Below are positions 34,283 through 42,778 of a stretch of DNA of 64,000 nucleotides, piece after piece. The stretch lies in contig CCNB01000043.1 in NCBI GenBank assembly GCA_000824785.1, forward strand, positions 312,107-376,106. Reading direction: 5' to 3'. Origin of the DNA: Mesorhizobium plurifarium (lineage in GTDB: Bacteria > Pseudomonadota > Alphaproteobacteria > Rhizobiales > Rhizobiaceae). A model generated the notes under the pieces. The model saw only the letters and a program-made list of their open reading frames with translations, ran no database searches and was not told the DNA's origin. Each line of letters opens with the position of its first letter. Within the stretch, counting starts at the first letter, position 1. Position numbers and translations under genes: made by a program.

Positions 34283-35044
34283 TCATCCCTTGCGTTCCTG
34301 CAGGATGTTTCCGCCATCCACGACGAGGACGGCGCCGTTGACATAGCTCGCCGCGTCGGAGGCCAGGAACAGCACGGCGGCCGCGACTTCCGCGGGGCTG
34401 CCGGCGCGGCCGAGTGGCGTGTTCCGGGCAGCGACGAGCTCTTCCGGCGTCGAGGCGCCGGTCGCGATCCAGCCAGGCGCCACGGCGTTGACCGTGACGC
34501 CGCTGCGGCCGACCTCCAGGGCGAGCGCATGCGTCAGCCCGATCATGCCGGCCTTGGCCGCCGAATAGGCGGCCTCGCCTTCATTGGATACGTAAGGCCC
34601 CGTCACCGAGGCCATGTTGACGACGCGCCCATGGCCGCGCCGCACCATGCCGGCCAGGAATCCGCGCGTGCTCAAGAAGGCGGTCTTCAGGCTGACATCG
34701 ATGCCGCGATCCCAGTCGCTTTCGCTGAGATCGAGAAACCGCCGCTGCAATGCCGGCTGGGCGACGGTGCCCATCCCGGCATTGTTGACGAGGATATCGA
34801 TGTCGCCGACCTCGGAGCCTAAGCGCTCGACATCCCCGGAAAGCGTCAGGTCGGCCACGACAGCGCTTATATCGAGCCCCTGCCCCCGCAATTCCTCCGC
34901 GCGTTGCTCGACGCGTGCGGAGGAAGCGGTGATGACGACCGAAAGACCGGCCTCGCCCAGCGCCCGCGCGGTAGCGATGCCGATGCCGTCGGCGGCGCCC
35001 GCGCCGGTCACCAACGCCCTGCGAGACTTGCGGAACACGGTCAT
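34283..35044 (-). CDS. SDR-family oxidoreductase (FabG-like)
   Basis: A 253-residue classical SDR. The cofactor motif TGAGAADGIG has two extra residues compared with TGxxxGIG. NNAGMG, catalytic Ser in NMASVTGPY, YSAAK and VNAVAPGWIATGA follow, ending in VVDGGNIL. ATG 35044 has GGAGAAGAA directly upstream. It is second in a two-SDR unit, 65 bp after the preceding gene. Substrate not deducible. Confidence 0.92.
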   Translation of the reverse strand: MTVFRKSRRALVTGAGAADGIGIATARALGEAGLSVVITASSARVEQRAEELRGQGLDISAVVADLTLSGDVERLGSEVGDIDILVNNAGMGTVAQPALQRRFLDLSESDWDRGIDVSLKTAFLSTRGFLAGMVRRGHGRVVNMASVTGPYVSNEGEAAYSAAKAGMIGLTHALALEVGRSGVTVNAVAPGWIATGASTPEELVAARNTPLGRAGSPAEVAAAVLFLASDAASYVNGAVLVVDGGNILQERKG

Positions 35045-35109
35045 TTCTTCTCCACCGTTAGGATGCCGGCAGCCGGTACAGGCAATCGCGATGAAACCGA
35101 CCCCTGGGT

Positions 35110-35880
35110 TCAATAACCGGCACTGACGCCGAAATCGATCGAAAGCGCGGCCCCGGTGATCGGCGCCGCGCCCGGCTGGCAAAGATAGTGGATGAAGGAA
35201 GCGATCTCTTCCACCTGGATGAACCTTGCTTTGTCGCCCTGCGGATAGTGCCCGAGAAGCCGGCGCTTGTATCCGTCGGGGTCGTCTGCGCCATAGGTCT
35301 TGGCCTGATATTCGATCATCGGCGTCGCCGTGTCGCCGGGGCAGACGGCGTTGACCCTGATGCCTTGCGGGGCGAGCTCCAGGGCCAGAGCCTTGGTCAA
35401 AAGCACCAGCCCGCCTTTCGAGGCGCAATAGACGGACGCCCCGTTGTTGCCGACGATGCCGGCGTCGGACGCGATGTTGACGATCACGCCCTGCGCCGCC
35501 GCCAGATGCGGGATGGCCGCCGAGATCAGGAAGAACGCGCCCTTGAGATTGACGTCCAGCACAAGGTCCCACTGGTCTTCCTCGACCTCGTTTGCCGGCC
35601 CTTCGAGCCAGACGCCGGCGGCGTTGACGAGGATGTCGAGCGCCCCGCCCCAGTCCCTGGCCTTGCCCACCACGTCGCGGCAGGCGGCGACGGAGCGGAT
35701 ATCGAGCGACAAGCCGATCGCGTCCGCCCCGGCCGCGGCAATCTTCGCCACGGCGGCGTCGAGCTTGGGACCGGCAAGATCGGCAAGCGCGATCCGCTCG
35801 CCGTCAGCGGCGAAACGCAGCCCGGTCGCGAGGCCCATTCCCCCGGCGCCGCCGGCGATCAGGACCGTCTTGCCAGCCAT
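35110..35880 (-). CDS. SDR-family oxidoreductase
   Basis: A 256-residue classical SDR. The cofactor motif is GGAGGMG rather than the canonical TGGxxGIG. NAAGVW, the catalytic Ser in NIASDAGIVG, the active-site YCASK and VNAVCPGDTATP follow. ATG 35880 has GGAGG seven bases upstream; the longer reading is rejected. Paired with a second SDR on the same strand, suggesting consecutive oxidations or reductions of one hydroxy compound. Confidence 0.92.
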   Translation of the reverse strand: MAGKTVLIAGGAGGMGLATGLRFAADGERIALADLAGPKLDAAVAKIAAAGADAIGLSLDIRSVAACRDVVGKARDWGGALDILVNAAGVWLEGPANEVEEDQWDLVLDVNLKGAFFLISAAIPHLAAAQGVIVNIASDAGIVGNNGASVYCASKGGLVLLTKALALELAPQGIRVNAVCPGDTATPMIEYQAKTYGADDPDGYKRRLLGHYPQGDKARFIQVEEIASFIHYLCQPGAAPITGAALSIDFGVSAGY

Positions 35881-36374
35881 TCGACAACCTCCACGAAACG
35901 CAGCCCGGCAAAGGCAACCACGCCATTGGGCCATGTCGCATGAACCAGCCAGGCAAAACAATGATCTCAGCGCGCCGTGCCGCGCGGGATCATCCCAGAT
36001 AGAGCGTCGTGATACCGAAGACCGTCGACAGGTGTTGCCGGGCTTGCCGCCCTTGCACAGGCGTGTCGGCGCAAACCCCCGGAACCGTGCCGGCAGGCTG
36101 CTCAGCCAACGGCAAGGGCGGACATATCGAAGATCGTCCCCGGAGGTCCGGCGGAAACAGCCCACGCCGGTGGCGCGCTCATAGGGACTCGTCAATTCAA
36201 CGCGGGGCTGCGGGTCCGACTATTATTGGGACGGGTTTCGCGAACCGATGCAAAGAGTTAGCAACGAATTCACCACCTGATCGTTCGTTGTTCCAATGGG
36301 CAACTGGACATGACCGGCGAAGATCGGGAATCTTCATTTATCGTTGCTTGGAATCACATGGAGTATTGCAGGAA
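35881..36374. other. 494-bp intergenic region before tandem regulator-like genes
   Basis: Divergent control region between the SDR unit and the first regulator-like paralogue. I see no gene, tRNA or repeat element. The right half (36200-36370) is more A/T-rich and probably holds the promoter of the 36375 gene, but no convincing -35/-10 pair stands out. Confidence 0.4.
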
Positions 36375-37241
36375 ATGCCGCTGAGTGCCGCTGAGATCGC
36401 CCGTCATCCGGCAGCGCTTCGCAGCGTCCAGGAACAGGCCAAGGCGCTCATCCATATTTATGAAACAAGCCCGCGGCTGGCTGCCGTCTTCGCCACGCAG
36501 CAGCGCTGGCTCCTCGGCCATGTCGGCCTGGCATTGCATTTCCGGCGCGATCCCGCCGACCGCCGCACCGAAATGACGATGGCGCGCTTCATCGAGATCG
36601 TGCGCCGAAATTCGGTGGCCAGCCGCAACACCGCCGAGGCCTTCGTCAAGGAGATGCTGCATTACAATATTGCCGAATATATCTCGGCCAGCGGCGACGG
36701 CCGCGCCCATCCCTTGCGGGCCACGGCGGCCACCGTCGAGACCTTCACCGGCTGGATTTACGCGCATCTGAGAACGCTCGACCGCATAGATGGCGGAACC
36801 CGGCTGGCGGCCTTCCTCGACCAGCCCGAAATGCTCCCCACCCTGCAGCCGCTGATCGCCGACGGATTGCTCGCCAGCGACGGCGTGCGGGAGCCCGGAC
36901 CGACTTTCTCGTTGTTTATCTGGCTGAACAACGGCGGCATCGTCATGGACTGGCTGATGTCCGGCATCGATCCGGAGGACGCCCATCTCGACAGGATACC
37001 GACCAGCGTCATTTCGGTCAGCGAATTCGCGCACTGGCTGAAGCTCTCCCGCACGCATCTGGCGCGCAAGCTGCATGATGCCGAGGCGCTCGGCAGCATC
37101 GGCTGGGTCGGCCAGCGCGGTCATTCCGTGATGTGGGTTTCGAGGGCTTTCTTCGACGAATACATGGCCGTCCAGGCAGCCAAGCTGGCCGTCGTCGACG
37201 AAGCGTTCGAGGCCTGTCTCTCAGCTCTGAAAGAGCGCTGA
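36375..37241 (+). CDS. Unknown protein with predicted C-terminal winged helix, tandem copy 1
   Basis: A 288-residue protein I cannot name. The N-terminal half contains FATQQRWLLGHVGLALHFRRDP and SRNTAEAFVKEMLHYNI, possibly a helical sensor or dimer region. FSLFIWLNNGGIVMDWLMSGIDP is a conserved middle block. The C-terminal region FAHWLKLSRTHLARKLHDAE then LGSIGWVGQRGHSVMWVS reads like helix-turn-helix plus wing, suggesting a DNA-binding regulator. ATG 36375 is chosen by alignment to copy 2 although AGGA sits very close. About three-fifths of residues appear shared with the next gene. Confidence 0.75.
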   Translation: MPLSAAEIARHPAALRSVQEQAKALIHIYETSPRLAAVFATQQRWLLGHVGLALHFRRDPADRRTEMTMARFIEIVRRNSVASRNTAEAFVKEMLHYNIAEYISASGDGRAHPLRATAATVETFTGWIYAHLRTLDRIDGGTRLAAFLDQPEMLPTLQPLIADGLLASDGVREPGPTFSLFIWLNNGGIVMDWLMSGIDPEDAHLDRIPTSVISVSEFAHWLKLSRTHLARKLHDAEALGSIGWVGQRGHSVMWVSRAFFDEYMAVQAAKLAVVDEAFEACLSALKER

Positions 37242-37340
37242 CCACCGCAACGGAGCGGCCCCGCTGGCGAGTGCGGGCCAAAACTGCTATCCGCAACGTG
37301 CGAGCATACAGCATCTTTGGGTGGAAGCTGGGAGGGTGCG

Positions 37341-38198
37341 TTGACCTACGAAGACATTGCCGGTCACCCGGCATTGCCCGCTTGCGTGCGCGCACAGGCC
37401 TTGGCGATGCAGCAAGCCTATCAAGGAAACCCGCGAGCCTCCTCGGTCTTTGCCACCCAGCAACGCTGGCTGATGGCGCATATCGGTCTTGCCTTGTATT
37501 TTCGCAGGGATCCCAGCGACTACCGGAAGGAACTGACGGCGGCGCGTTTTGTCGACGTCACCGTCCAGCATGCGGTGGCAAGCCGGAACACGGCTCATGC
37601 CTTCATCAAGGAAATGCAGCACTACAATTTCATCGAGGTCGGGCCGGCGAGCGAAGACGGCCGCATTCGCCCCTTGCGACTGCCCGCCATCACCCTGGAA
37701 CCGTTGATCGGCTGGATCCATATGCATCTAAGCACGCTCGATGCTCTTGACGGCGGGCACCGGCTGGAAACATTCCGGGCACGGCCGCAAATGCTGGCGC
37801 AATTGCAGCCGTTGATCGCGGACGGGCTGGTTTCCTCCGTGCCGGTGCGCGAGCCGCAACAGACTTTTTCGCTGTTCACCTGGCTCAACAACGGCGGCGT
37901 CGTCATGGATTGGCTGATCTCGGGCGTCGACCCTCAGAATGCCGGCCAGGAGCGTATCCCGACCGGCGTGCTGTCGATCGGCGATTTCGCCAGATGGCTG
38001 AAGCTGTCGCGCACCCACCTTGCGCGCAAATTGCGCGATGCCGAGGCGCTTGGCAGCGTCGGCTGGCTGGGGCAGCGCGGCAATTCCATCATGTGGATCT
38101 CGAACGAATTCTATGGCGAATACCTCACCGCGCAGGCGGTCAAGCTCGCCATCATCGACGCGGCTTTCGCCGCCAGCACCACGCCAGCGATGGACTGA
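37341..38198 (+). CDS. Unknown protein with predicted C-terminal winged helix, tandem copy 2
   Basis: A 285-residue paralogue of the preceding gene along its whole length: FATQQRWLMAHIGLALYFRRDP, SRNTAHAFIKEMQHYNFIE, FSLFTWLNNGGVVMDWLISGVDP and LKLSRTHLARKLRDAEALGSVGWLGQRG. The best start is a TTG at 37341 with GGAGGG six bases upstream; it aligns with the copy-1 start. The C-terminal winged-helix-like part is the most conserved segment. It converges on the ROK gene with only 6 bp between stops. Function unknown. Confidence 0.75.
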   Translation: MTYEDIAGHPALPACVRAQALAMQQAYQGNPRASSVFATQQRWLMAHIGLALYFRRDPSDYRKELTAARFVDVTVQHAVASRNTAHAFIKEMQHYNFIEVGPASEDGRIRPLRLPAITLEPLIGWIHMHLSTLDALDGGHRLETFRARPQMLAQLQPLIADGLVSSVPVREPQQTFSLFTWLNNGGVVMDWLISGVDPQNAGQERIPTGVLSIGDFARWLKLSRTHLARKLRDAEALGSVGWLGQRGNSIMWISNEFYGEYLTAQAVKLAIIDAAFAASTTPAMD

Positions 38199-38204
38199 CC
38201 GGCT

Positions 38205-39407
38205 CTATCCGGCCTTCAGGATAGCGGAAAAACGCGGATCGAAGGCCCGGCTGATCGGCTCTGCCGCGGCGCCCACCGCGATCGCCCAGGGATCGGTGGT
38301 GCCGAGCTGCAGCCGCGGCAGGCGCCGGACCGGCCGGTCCGCGATCGACGGCAGCAGCGGATGCATGGCCTGAAGCAGGAGCCGGGCCAAGGCCTCGGGC
38401 GCGCTGCTGGTGAGGATGACGGTTTGCGGGTCGAAGATCGTTTCGATCAGATGTACGCTCCAGCGCAGGTCGGACGCGGCTCTTTCGACCCAGCCCATGA
38501 CCCTCGGGTCTTGCGCGAGCGCCAGCGCGCCGAGCTTTTCGTAAAGTCCCCTTTCGGCGGGATCGAGGCCGAGATGCTGGTAGAGCGACGCGAGCGAGGC
38601 GCGGTGCTCCAACGGCGTCGAGCCGGGTCCGGCCGGCGACAGCAGCGCCCTGCCGATCTCGCCGGCATTGCCGTTGCCGCCATTGTACAGCTCGCCATTG
38701 AGGATCAGCCCCGCGGCGATGCCATAGCCGACATAAAGGCAGACGGCATGGTCGACGCCGTGCGCGGCGCCGACGATGCGCTCTGCCGTGGCGCACGCAG
38801 CGGCATCGTTCTGCAGCCCGACATTCAATCCGGTGCCGGCGGCAAGCGTCTCGAGCAGCGGGAATTGCTGCCAGGCGGGCATCATCCATTTGTCGTCGGA
38901 TTCCCTTAGGCCGAACGGCCCAGGCATGGCGACGCCAAGGCCGACCAGCCGCCGCTCGGACTGGGCGAACAAGGAAGCCAACTCCCGCCTGACGCGGTCG
39001 ACTAGGCTCAGGATGATCTTGGCGCCGGCTGATGGCTCGTCGAGCGGCAGACCTGCCTCGGCGCGCGCGATCACCTTGCCGACGAGGTCGACCACCACGA
39101 CACGCGTCAAATGCCGGTCGATCTGGAGCCCGATGGCGAACGCCCCTTCGGGTACCAGCCGATAGGGCGTGAAAGGCTGCCCCCTGCCCTTGCGCACCGC
39201 ATCCAGGGCCACGACCAGGCCGTCCCGCTCGAGATCCTCGACGATGTTGGAAACCGCCTGCTTGGTGAGCTGCGTCGCCCGCGCAAGGTCCGCGCGCGAG
39301 AGCGCGCCGTTGAGCCGCAGCGCCTCTATCATGACGCGGCGGTTATGCGCGCTAGTACCCTCCTGGTTGGTGCCGCTCTTGGCACGGATCGGGCTGATAT
39401 CGTGCAC
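38205..39407 (-). CDS. ROK-family transcriptional regulator
   Basis: A 400-residue ROK repressor-type protein. The N-terminal winged helix is GALSRADLARATQLTKQAVSNIVEDLERDGLV. The ROK sugar-kinase-like domain follows with GVAMPGPFG and GNAGEIGRALL. The usual zinc-binding CxCGxxGCxE motif after GEIG is missing (TPLEHRASLASL instead). The kinase Asp region reads NDAAACATAE, so sugar binding may remain. GTG 39407 has AGAGGGG eight bases upstream and is preferred to ATG 39431, which lacks one. It is divergent from the sugar importer operon and almost certainly regulates it through the palindrome at 39451-39473. Confidence 0.9.
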   Translation of the reverse strand: MHDISPIRAKSGTNQEGTSAHNRRVMIEALRLNGALSRADLARATQLTKQAVSNIVEDLERDGLVVALDAVRKGRGQPFTPYRLVPEGAFAIGLQIDRHLTRVVVVDLVGKVIARAEAGLPLDEPSAGAKIILSLVDRVRRELASLFAQSERRLVGLGVAMPGPFGLRESDDKWMMPAWQQFPLLETLAAGTGLNVGLQNDAAACATAERIVGAAHGVDHAVCLYVGYGIAAGLILNGELYNGGNGNAGEIGRALLSPAGPGSTPLEHRASLASLYQHLGLDPAERGLYEKLGALALAQDPRVMGWVERAASDLRWSVHLIETIFDPQTVILTSSAPEALARLLLQAMHPLLPSIADRPVRRLPRLQLGTTDPWAIAVGAAAEPISRAFDPRFSAILKAG

Positions 39408-39450
39408 CGTCGCTTCCCCTCTTGACTCCATTAAAGGATTGATCGACTAA

Positions 39451-39473
39451 TTAAGTCAAGCGAATTGACTTAA
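39451..39473. promoter_or_regulatory. Perfect palindromic operator for the ROK regulator
   Basis: TTAAGTCAA-GCGAA-TTGACTTAA, a perfect 9-bp inverted repeat with a 5-bp spacer. It lies 44 bp from the ROK start and 150 bp from the importer start. A partial copy (TTGACTCCATTAA) lies at 39423. A/T-rich inverted repeats of this kind are typical ROK/NagC-type operators. Confidence 0.75.
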
Positions 39474-39620
39474 TAGGTGAGGCCCGCGCGGCTCTACAAA
39501 AAGACGGCAAGGCTTTCGGGCTCCGCCGCACGCCGCTGAGGACGGATCCGGTCACGCGAAGCGAATTCGAGGAAGCGGCTGGCCGCTCCCTTGCAGCTGT
39601 CTAAAATGGGAGAAAGACAA

Positions 39621-40859
39621 ATGCTGAAATCGATCGGTAAGACACTTCTGGGCGCGGTGTTCGTCGGCGGGCTGTTCGTCCCCCACGCCTTCGCCGAAAC
39701 CACCTTGAACGCGCTCTTCATGGCGCAGGCCGCCTACAGCGAGGCTGACGTGCGCTCGATGACGGAGGCCTTCACCAAGGCCAATCCGGACATCAAGGTA
39801 AACCTCGAATTCGTTCCCTATGAAGGCCTGCACGACAAGACCGTGCTCGCCCAAGGATCCGGCGGCGGCTATGACGTGGTGCTGTTCGACGTCATCTGGC
39901 CTGCCGAATACGCGACCAACAAGGTGCTGGTCGACGTGTCGTCGAAGATCACCGACGACATGAAGAAGGGCGTGCTGCCCGGGGCCTGGACCACCGTCCA
40001 GTATGACGGCAAGTATTACGGAATGCCGTGGATCCTCGACACCAAATACCTGTTCTACAACAAGGAAATCCTGGAAAAGGCCGGCATCAAGGCACCGCCG
40101 AAGACCTGGGAAGAGCTCGGCCAGCAGGCCAAGATCATCCAGGACAAGGGGTTGCTGAAGACGCCGATCGCCTGGAGCTGGTCGCAGGCCGAAGCAGCCG
40201 TCTGCGATTACACCACGCTGGTCAGCGCCTATGGCGGCGACTTCCTCAAGGACGGCAAGCCCGACTTCCAGAATGGCGGCGGCGTTTCGGCGCTGAAATA
40301 CATGGTCGACAGCTACAAATCGGGCCTGACCAATCCGAATTCCAAGGAATTCCTGGAAGAGGACGTCCGCAAGGTGTTCGAGAACGGCGATGCCGCTTTC
40401 GCGCTGAACTGGACCTACATGTACAACATGGCCAACGACCCGAAGGATTCGAAGGTTGCCGGCAAGGTCGGCGTCGTGCCGGCGCCGGGCGTTGCCGGCA
40501 CCAGCGAGGTGTCCGCCGTCAACGGCTCCATGGGCCTCGGCATCACGGCGGTGTCGAAGCATCAGGACGAAGCCTGGAAGTACATCGAGTTCATGACCTC
40601 GCAGGCGACGCAGAACCAGTATGCCAAGCTCTCGCTGCCGATCTGGGCTTCGTCCTATGACGATCCGGCCGTCACCAAGGGCCAGGAAGAGCTGATCGCC
40701 GCCGCCAAGCTCGGTCTCGCCGCGATGTATCCGCGCCCGACCACGCCGAAATACCAGCAGCTGTCGACGGCGCTGCAGCAGGCGATCCAGGAATCGCTGC
40801 TCGGCCAGACGACGCCGGAGGACGCGCTCAAGACCGCCGCCGAAAACAGCGGCCTCTGA
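39621..40859 (+). CDS. Sugar ABC transporter substrate-binding protein
   Basis: A 412-residue extracellular solute-binding protein of the MalE/UgpB-like family. It has a Sec signal peptide ending PHAFA before ETTLNALF. GGGYDVVLFDVIWPAEY and YGMPWILDTKYLFYNKEILEKAG, the typical hinge segment, follow. NGSMGLGITAVSKHQDEAWKYIEFM is the usual C-terminal lobe motif. ATG 39621 has GGGAGA upstream; an in-frame ATG at 39606 is less likely. First gene of the ROK-controlled operon; the sugar ligand is unknown. Confidence 0.94.
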   Translation: MLKSIGKTLLGAVFVGGLFVPHAFAETTLNALFMAQAAYSEADVRSMTEAFTKANPDIKVNLEFVPYEGLHDKTVLAQGSGGGYDVVLFDVIWPAEYATNKVLVDVSSKITDDMKKGVLPGAWTTVQYDGKYYGMPWILDTKYLFYNKEILEKAGIKAPPKTWEELGQQAKIIQDKGLLKTPIAWSWSQAEAAVCDYTTLVSAYGGDFLKDGKPDFQNGGGVSALKYMVDSYKSGLTNPNSKEFLEEDVRKVFENGDAAFALNWTYMYNMANDPKDSKVAGKVGVVPAPGVAGTSEVSAVNGSMGLGITAVSKHQDEAWKYIEFMTSQATQNQYAKLSLPIWASSYDDPAVTKGQEELIAAAKLGLAAMYPRPTTPKYQQLSTALQQAIQESLLGQTTPEDALKTAAENSGL

Positions 40860-40915
40860 TCTGGCGTTCCTCGACGCGGGCGGCCTCATCGACGAGCGCC
40901 GCCCTTGCTATTTCG

Positions 40916-41016
40916 AGAGCAATTCCAGGAAAAGTGTGAAGCGGCTTTCCGTCCGGAATTGCGTTAAAACAAAGAGATAGAGCGGTTCGCCGGTTCCGTG
41001 AAACGGTGAACCGCTC
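40916..41016 (+). repeat. Two-palindrome intergenic repeat, copy at 40.9 kb
   Basis: It starts AGAGCAATTCC. The first palindrome is CAATTCC.GGA...TCCGGAATTG, the linker AAAACAAAGAGATAGAGCGG, and the second palindrome GAGCGGTTC...GAACCGCTC with CGGTTCCG/GAAACGG inside. It lies between the binding-protein and first permease genes, a position where it could stabilise the upstream message or limit read-through. Confidence 0.88.
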
Positions 41017-41046
41017 TGACCGGATGACGGGAGAGAGGCGCCTCTG

Positions 41047-41931
41047 ATGTCAGGCACCTGGATGACGACTCGCGCGTGGCTGTTGATGCTGCCGCTTCTG
41101 GTGGTCATGGTCGCCGTTATCGGCTGGCCATTGGCCGATACCGTCAGGCTTTCCTTCACCGACGCCCAACTGGTCGGCACGGCGGGCAACTATGTCGGCT
41201 TCGACAACTACACCAAGATGCTGACGAGCTCGAATTTCACCCGCACCCTGGTCACCACCACCTGGTTCGCCGTCATCTCGGTCGCCGCCGAGATGGTGAT
41301 CGGCGTGCTCGCGGCTCTCCTGCTCAACCAGGAGTTCCGCGGCCGCGCCGTGTTGCGCGGGCTGATGATCCTGCCCTGGGCGCTGCCCACCGTCGTCAAC
41401 GCGACGCTCTGGCGGCTGATCTACAATCCCGAATATGGGGCGCTGAACGCGGCGCTGACGCAACTCCATCTCATCGACGACTATCGTTCCTGGCTGGGTG
41501 AGCCCGGCACGGCGCTCGCGGCGTTGATCGTCGCCGACTGCTGGAAGAATTTTCCGCTTGTCGCGCTGATCGCGCTCGCCGCCCTGCAGGCCGTGCCGCG
41601 CGACATCACCGCCGCAGCGCTTGTCGACGGCGCCGGGCCGTTCAACCGCTTCCGCTTCGTCATTCTGCCCTATCTTGCAGGCCCGCTGATGGTCGCGCTG
41701 GTGCTGCGCACCATCGAGGCCTTCAAGGTTTTCGACATCATCTGGGTGATGACACGCGGCGGCCCCGCCAACAGCACGCGCTCGCTGTCCATCCTCGTCT
41801 ACCAGGAAGCCTTCTCCTTCCAGCGCGCCGGCTCCGGCGCCTCGCTGGCGCTGATCGTCACGCTGCTCGTCACCGTGCTCGCCGTCGCCTATGCGGCGCT
41901 GGTGAGGAAAACCGCCGGGAGCGCGACCTGA
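41047..41931 (+). CDS. Sugar ABC transporter permease (MalF/UgpA-like)
   Basis: A 294-residue inner-membrane permease with about six hydrophobic segments. The cytoplasmic EAA loop, which docks with the ATPase, reads AALVDGAGPFNRFRFVILPYL. VNATLWRLIYNPEYGALNA and IWVMTRGGPANSTRSLSILVYQEAF are typical of the MalF class. It overlaps the second permease by one base and follows the repeat element. Confidence 0.94.
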   Translation: MSGTWMTTRAWLLMLPLLVVMVAVIGWPLADTVRLSFTDAQLVGTAGNYVGFDNYTKMLTSSNFTRTLVTTTWFAVISVAAEMVIGVLAALLLNQEFRGRAVLRGLMILPWALPTVVNATLWRLIYNPEYGALNAALTQLHLIDDYRSWLGEPGTALAALIVADCWKNFPLVALIALAALQAVPRDITAAALVDGAGPFNRFRFVILPYLAGPLMVALVLRTIEAFKVFDIIWVMTRGGPANSTRSLSILVYQEAFSFQRAGSGASLALIVTLLVTVLAVAYAALVRKTAGSAT

Positions 41932-42776
41932 TGGAACGCAGAAGCCCGGTCTTCACCGTTTTCATCTATGCCTGCGCCCTCCTGCTTGCCGCCGTGATCC
42001 TGGCGCCGCTCGCCTGGCTCTTCGTCATGAGCATATCGCCGGCGGCCGATCTTGCCGCCAAGCCGCTGCGCTGGTGGCCGCAGGCGGCCGATTTCTCCCG
42101 TTACGCGCAGCTTCTGTCGAGGGCCGAGAACAGCGCCGGCGCGGCCTTTACGTCATCGTTGCGCAACAGCCTGGAGGTCGCCGGCATGGCGACTCTTGCC
42201 GCCGTCGTCCTTGCCGTGCCCGCCGGCTGGGCCGTCTCGCGCACGCCTTCGGTCGGCTGGTCGCTGTCGATGGTGATCGCCACCTACATGCTGCCGCCGG
42301 TGGCGCTCTCGGTACCGCTTTACATGGGCCTGTCCTGGCTCGGCCTGCTCAACAACGTCTTCGGCCTGGCGCTGATCTATCTGACCATCCTCGCGCCCTT
42401 CACCACCTGGCTGATGAAATCGGGTTTCGATTCCATCCCGCGCGAGATCGAGGCCGCGGCGATGATCGACGGGGCGGGACTGCTCCAGACCTGGCGCATC
42501 ATCACCTTGCCGCTGGCCGCGCCCGTCGTGGCGACGTCGGCGCTGTTTGCAGTGCTGCTGGCCTGGGATGAGTTCTTCTACGCCCTGCTCTTCACCTCGG
42601 ACCAGCGGGCAAAGACGCTGACGGTCGCCATCGCCGATCTCGCCGGCGGCCGCGTCTCCGACTACGGACTGATTGCCACCGCCGGCGTGCTCGCGGCCTT
42701 GCCGCCGGTGCTGATCGGCCTCGTCATGCAACGCGCGCTGATCTCGGGCCTGACCAGCGGCGGAGTGAAAGGATAA
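41931..42776 (+). CDS. Sugar ABC transporter permease (MalG/UgpE-like)
   Basis: A 281-residue permease, partner of the preceding one. The EAA loop reads EAAAMIDGAGLLQTWRIITLPLAAP. Hydrophobic segments and LAWDEFFYALLFTSDQRAKTL match the MalG class. Start codon overlaps the stop of the first permease and the next gene starts 2 bp after its end, so translation is coupled. Confidence 0.94.
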   Translation: MERRSPVFTVFIYACALLLAAVILAPLAWLFVMSISPAADLAAKPLRWWPQAADFSRYAQLLSRAENSAGAAFTSSLRNSLEVAGMATLAAVVLAVPAGWAVSRTPSVGWSLSMVIATYMLPPVALSVPLYMGLSWLGLLNNVFGLALIYLTILAPFTTWLMKSGFDSIPREIEAAAMIDGAGLLQTWRIITLPLAAPVVATSALFAVLLAWDEFFYALLFTSDQRAKTLTVAIADLAGGRVSDYGLIATAGVLAALPPVLIGLVMQRALISGLTSGGVKG

Positions 42777-42778
42777 AG

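Noticed and set aside
36375..38198. Tandem paralogues as ABC-3C or toxin-antitoxin components
   Set aside because: Both have similar full-length sequences with a winged-helix-like end; there is no toxin-like partner or ATPase nearby.
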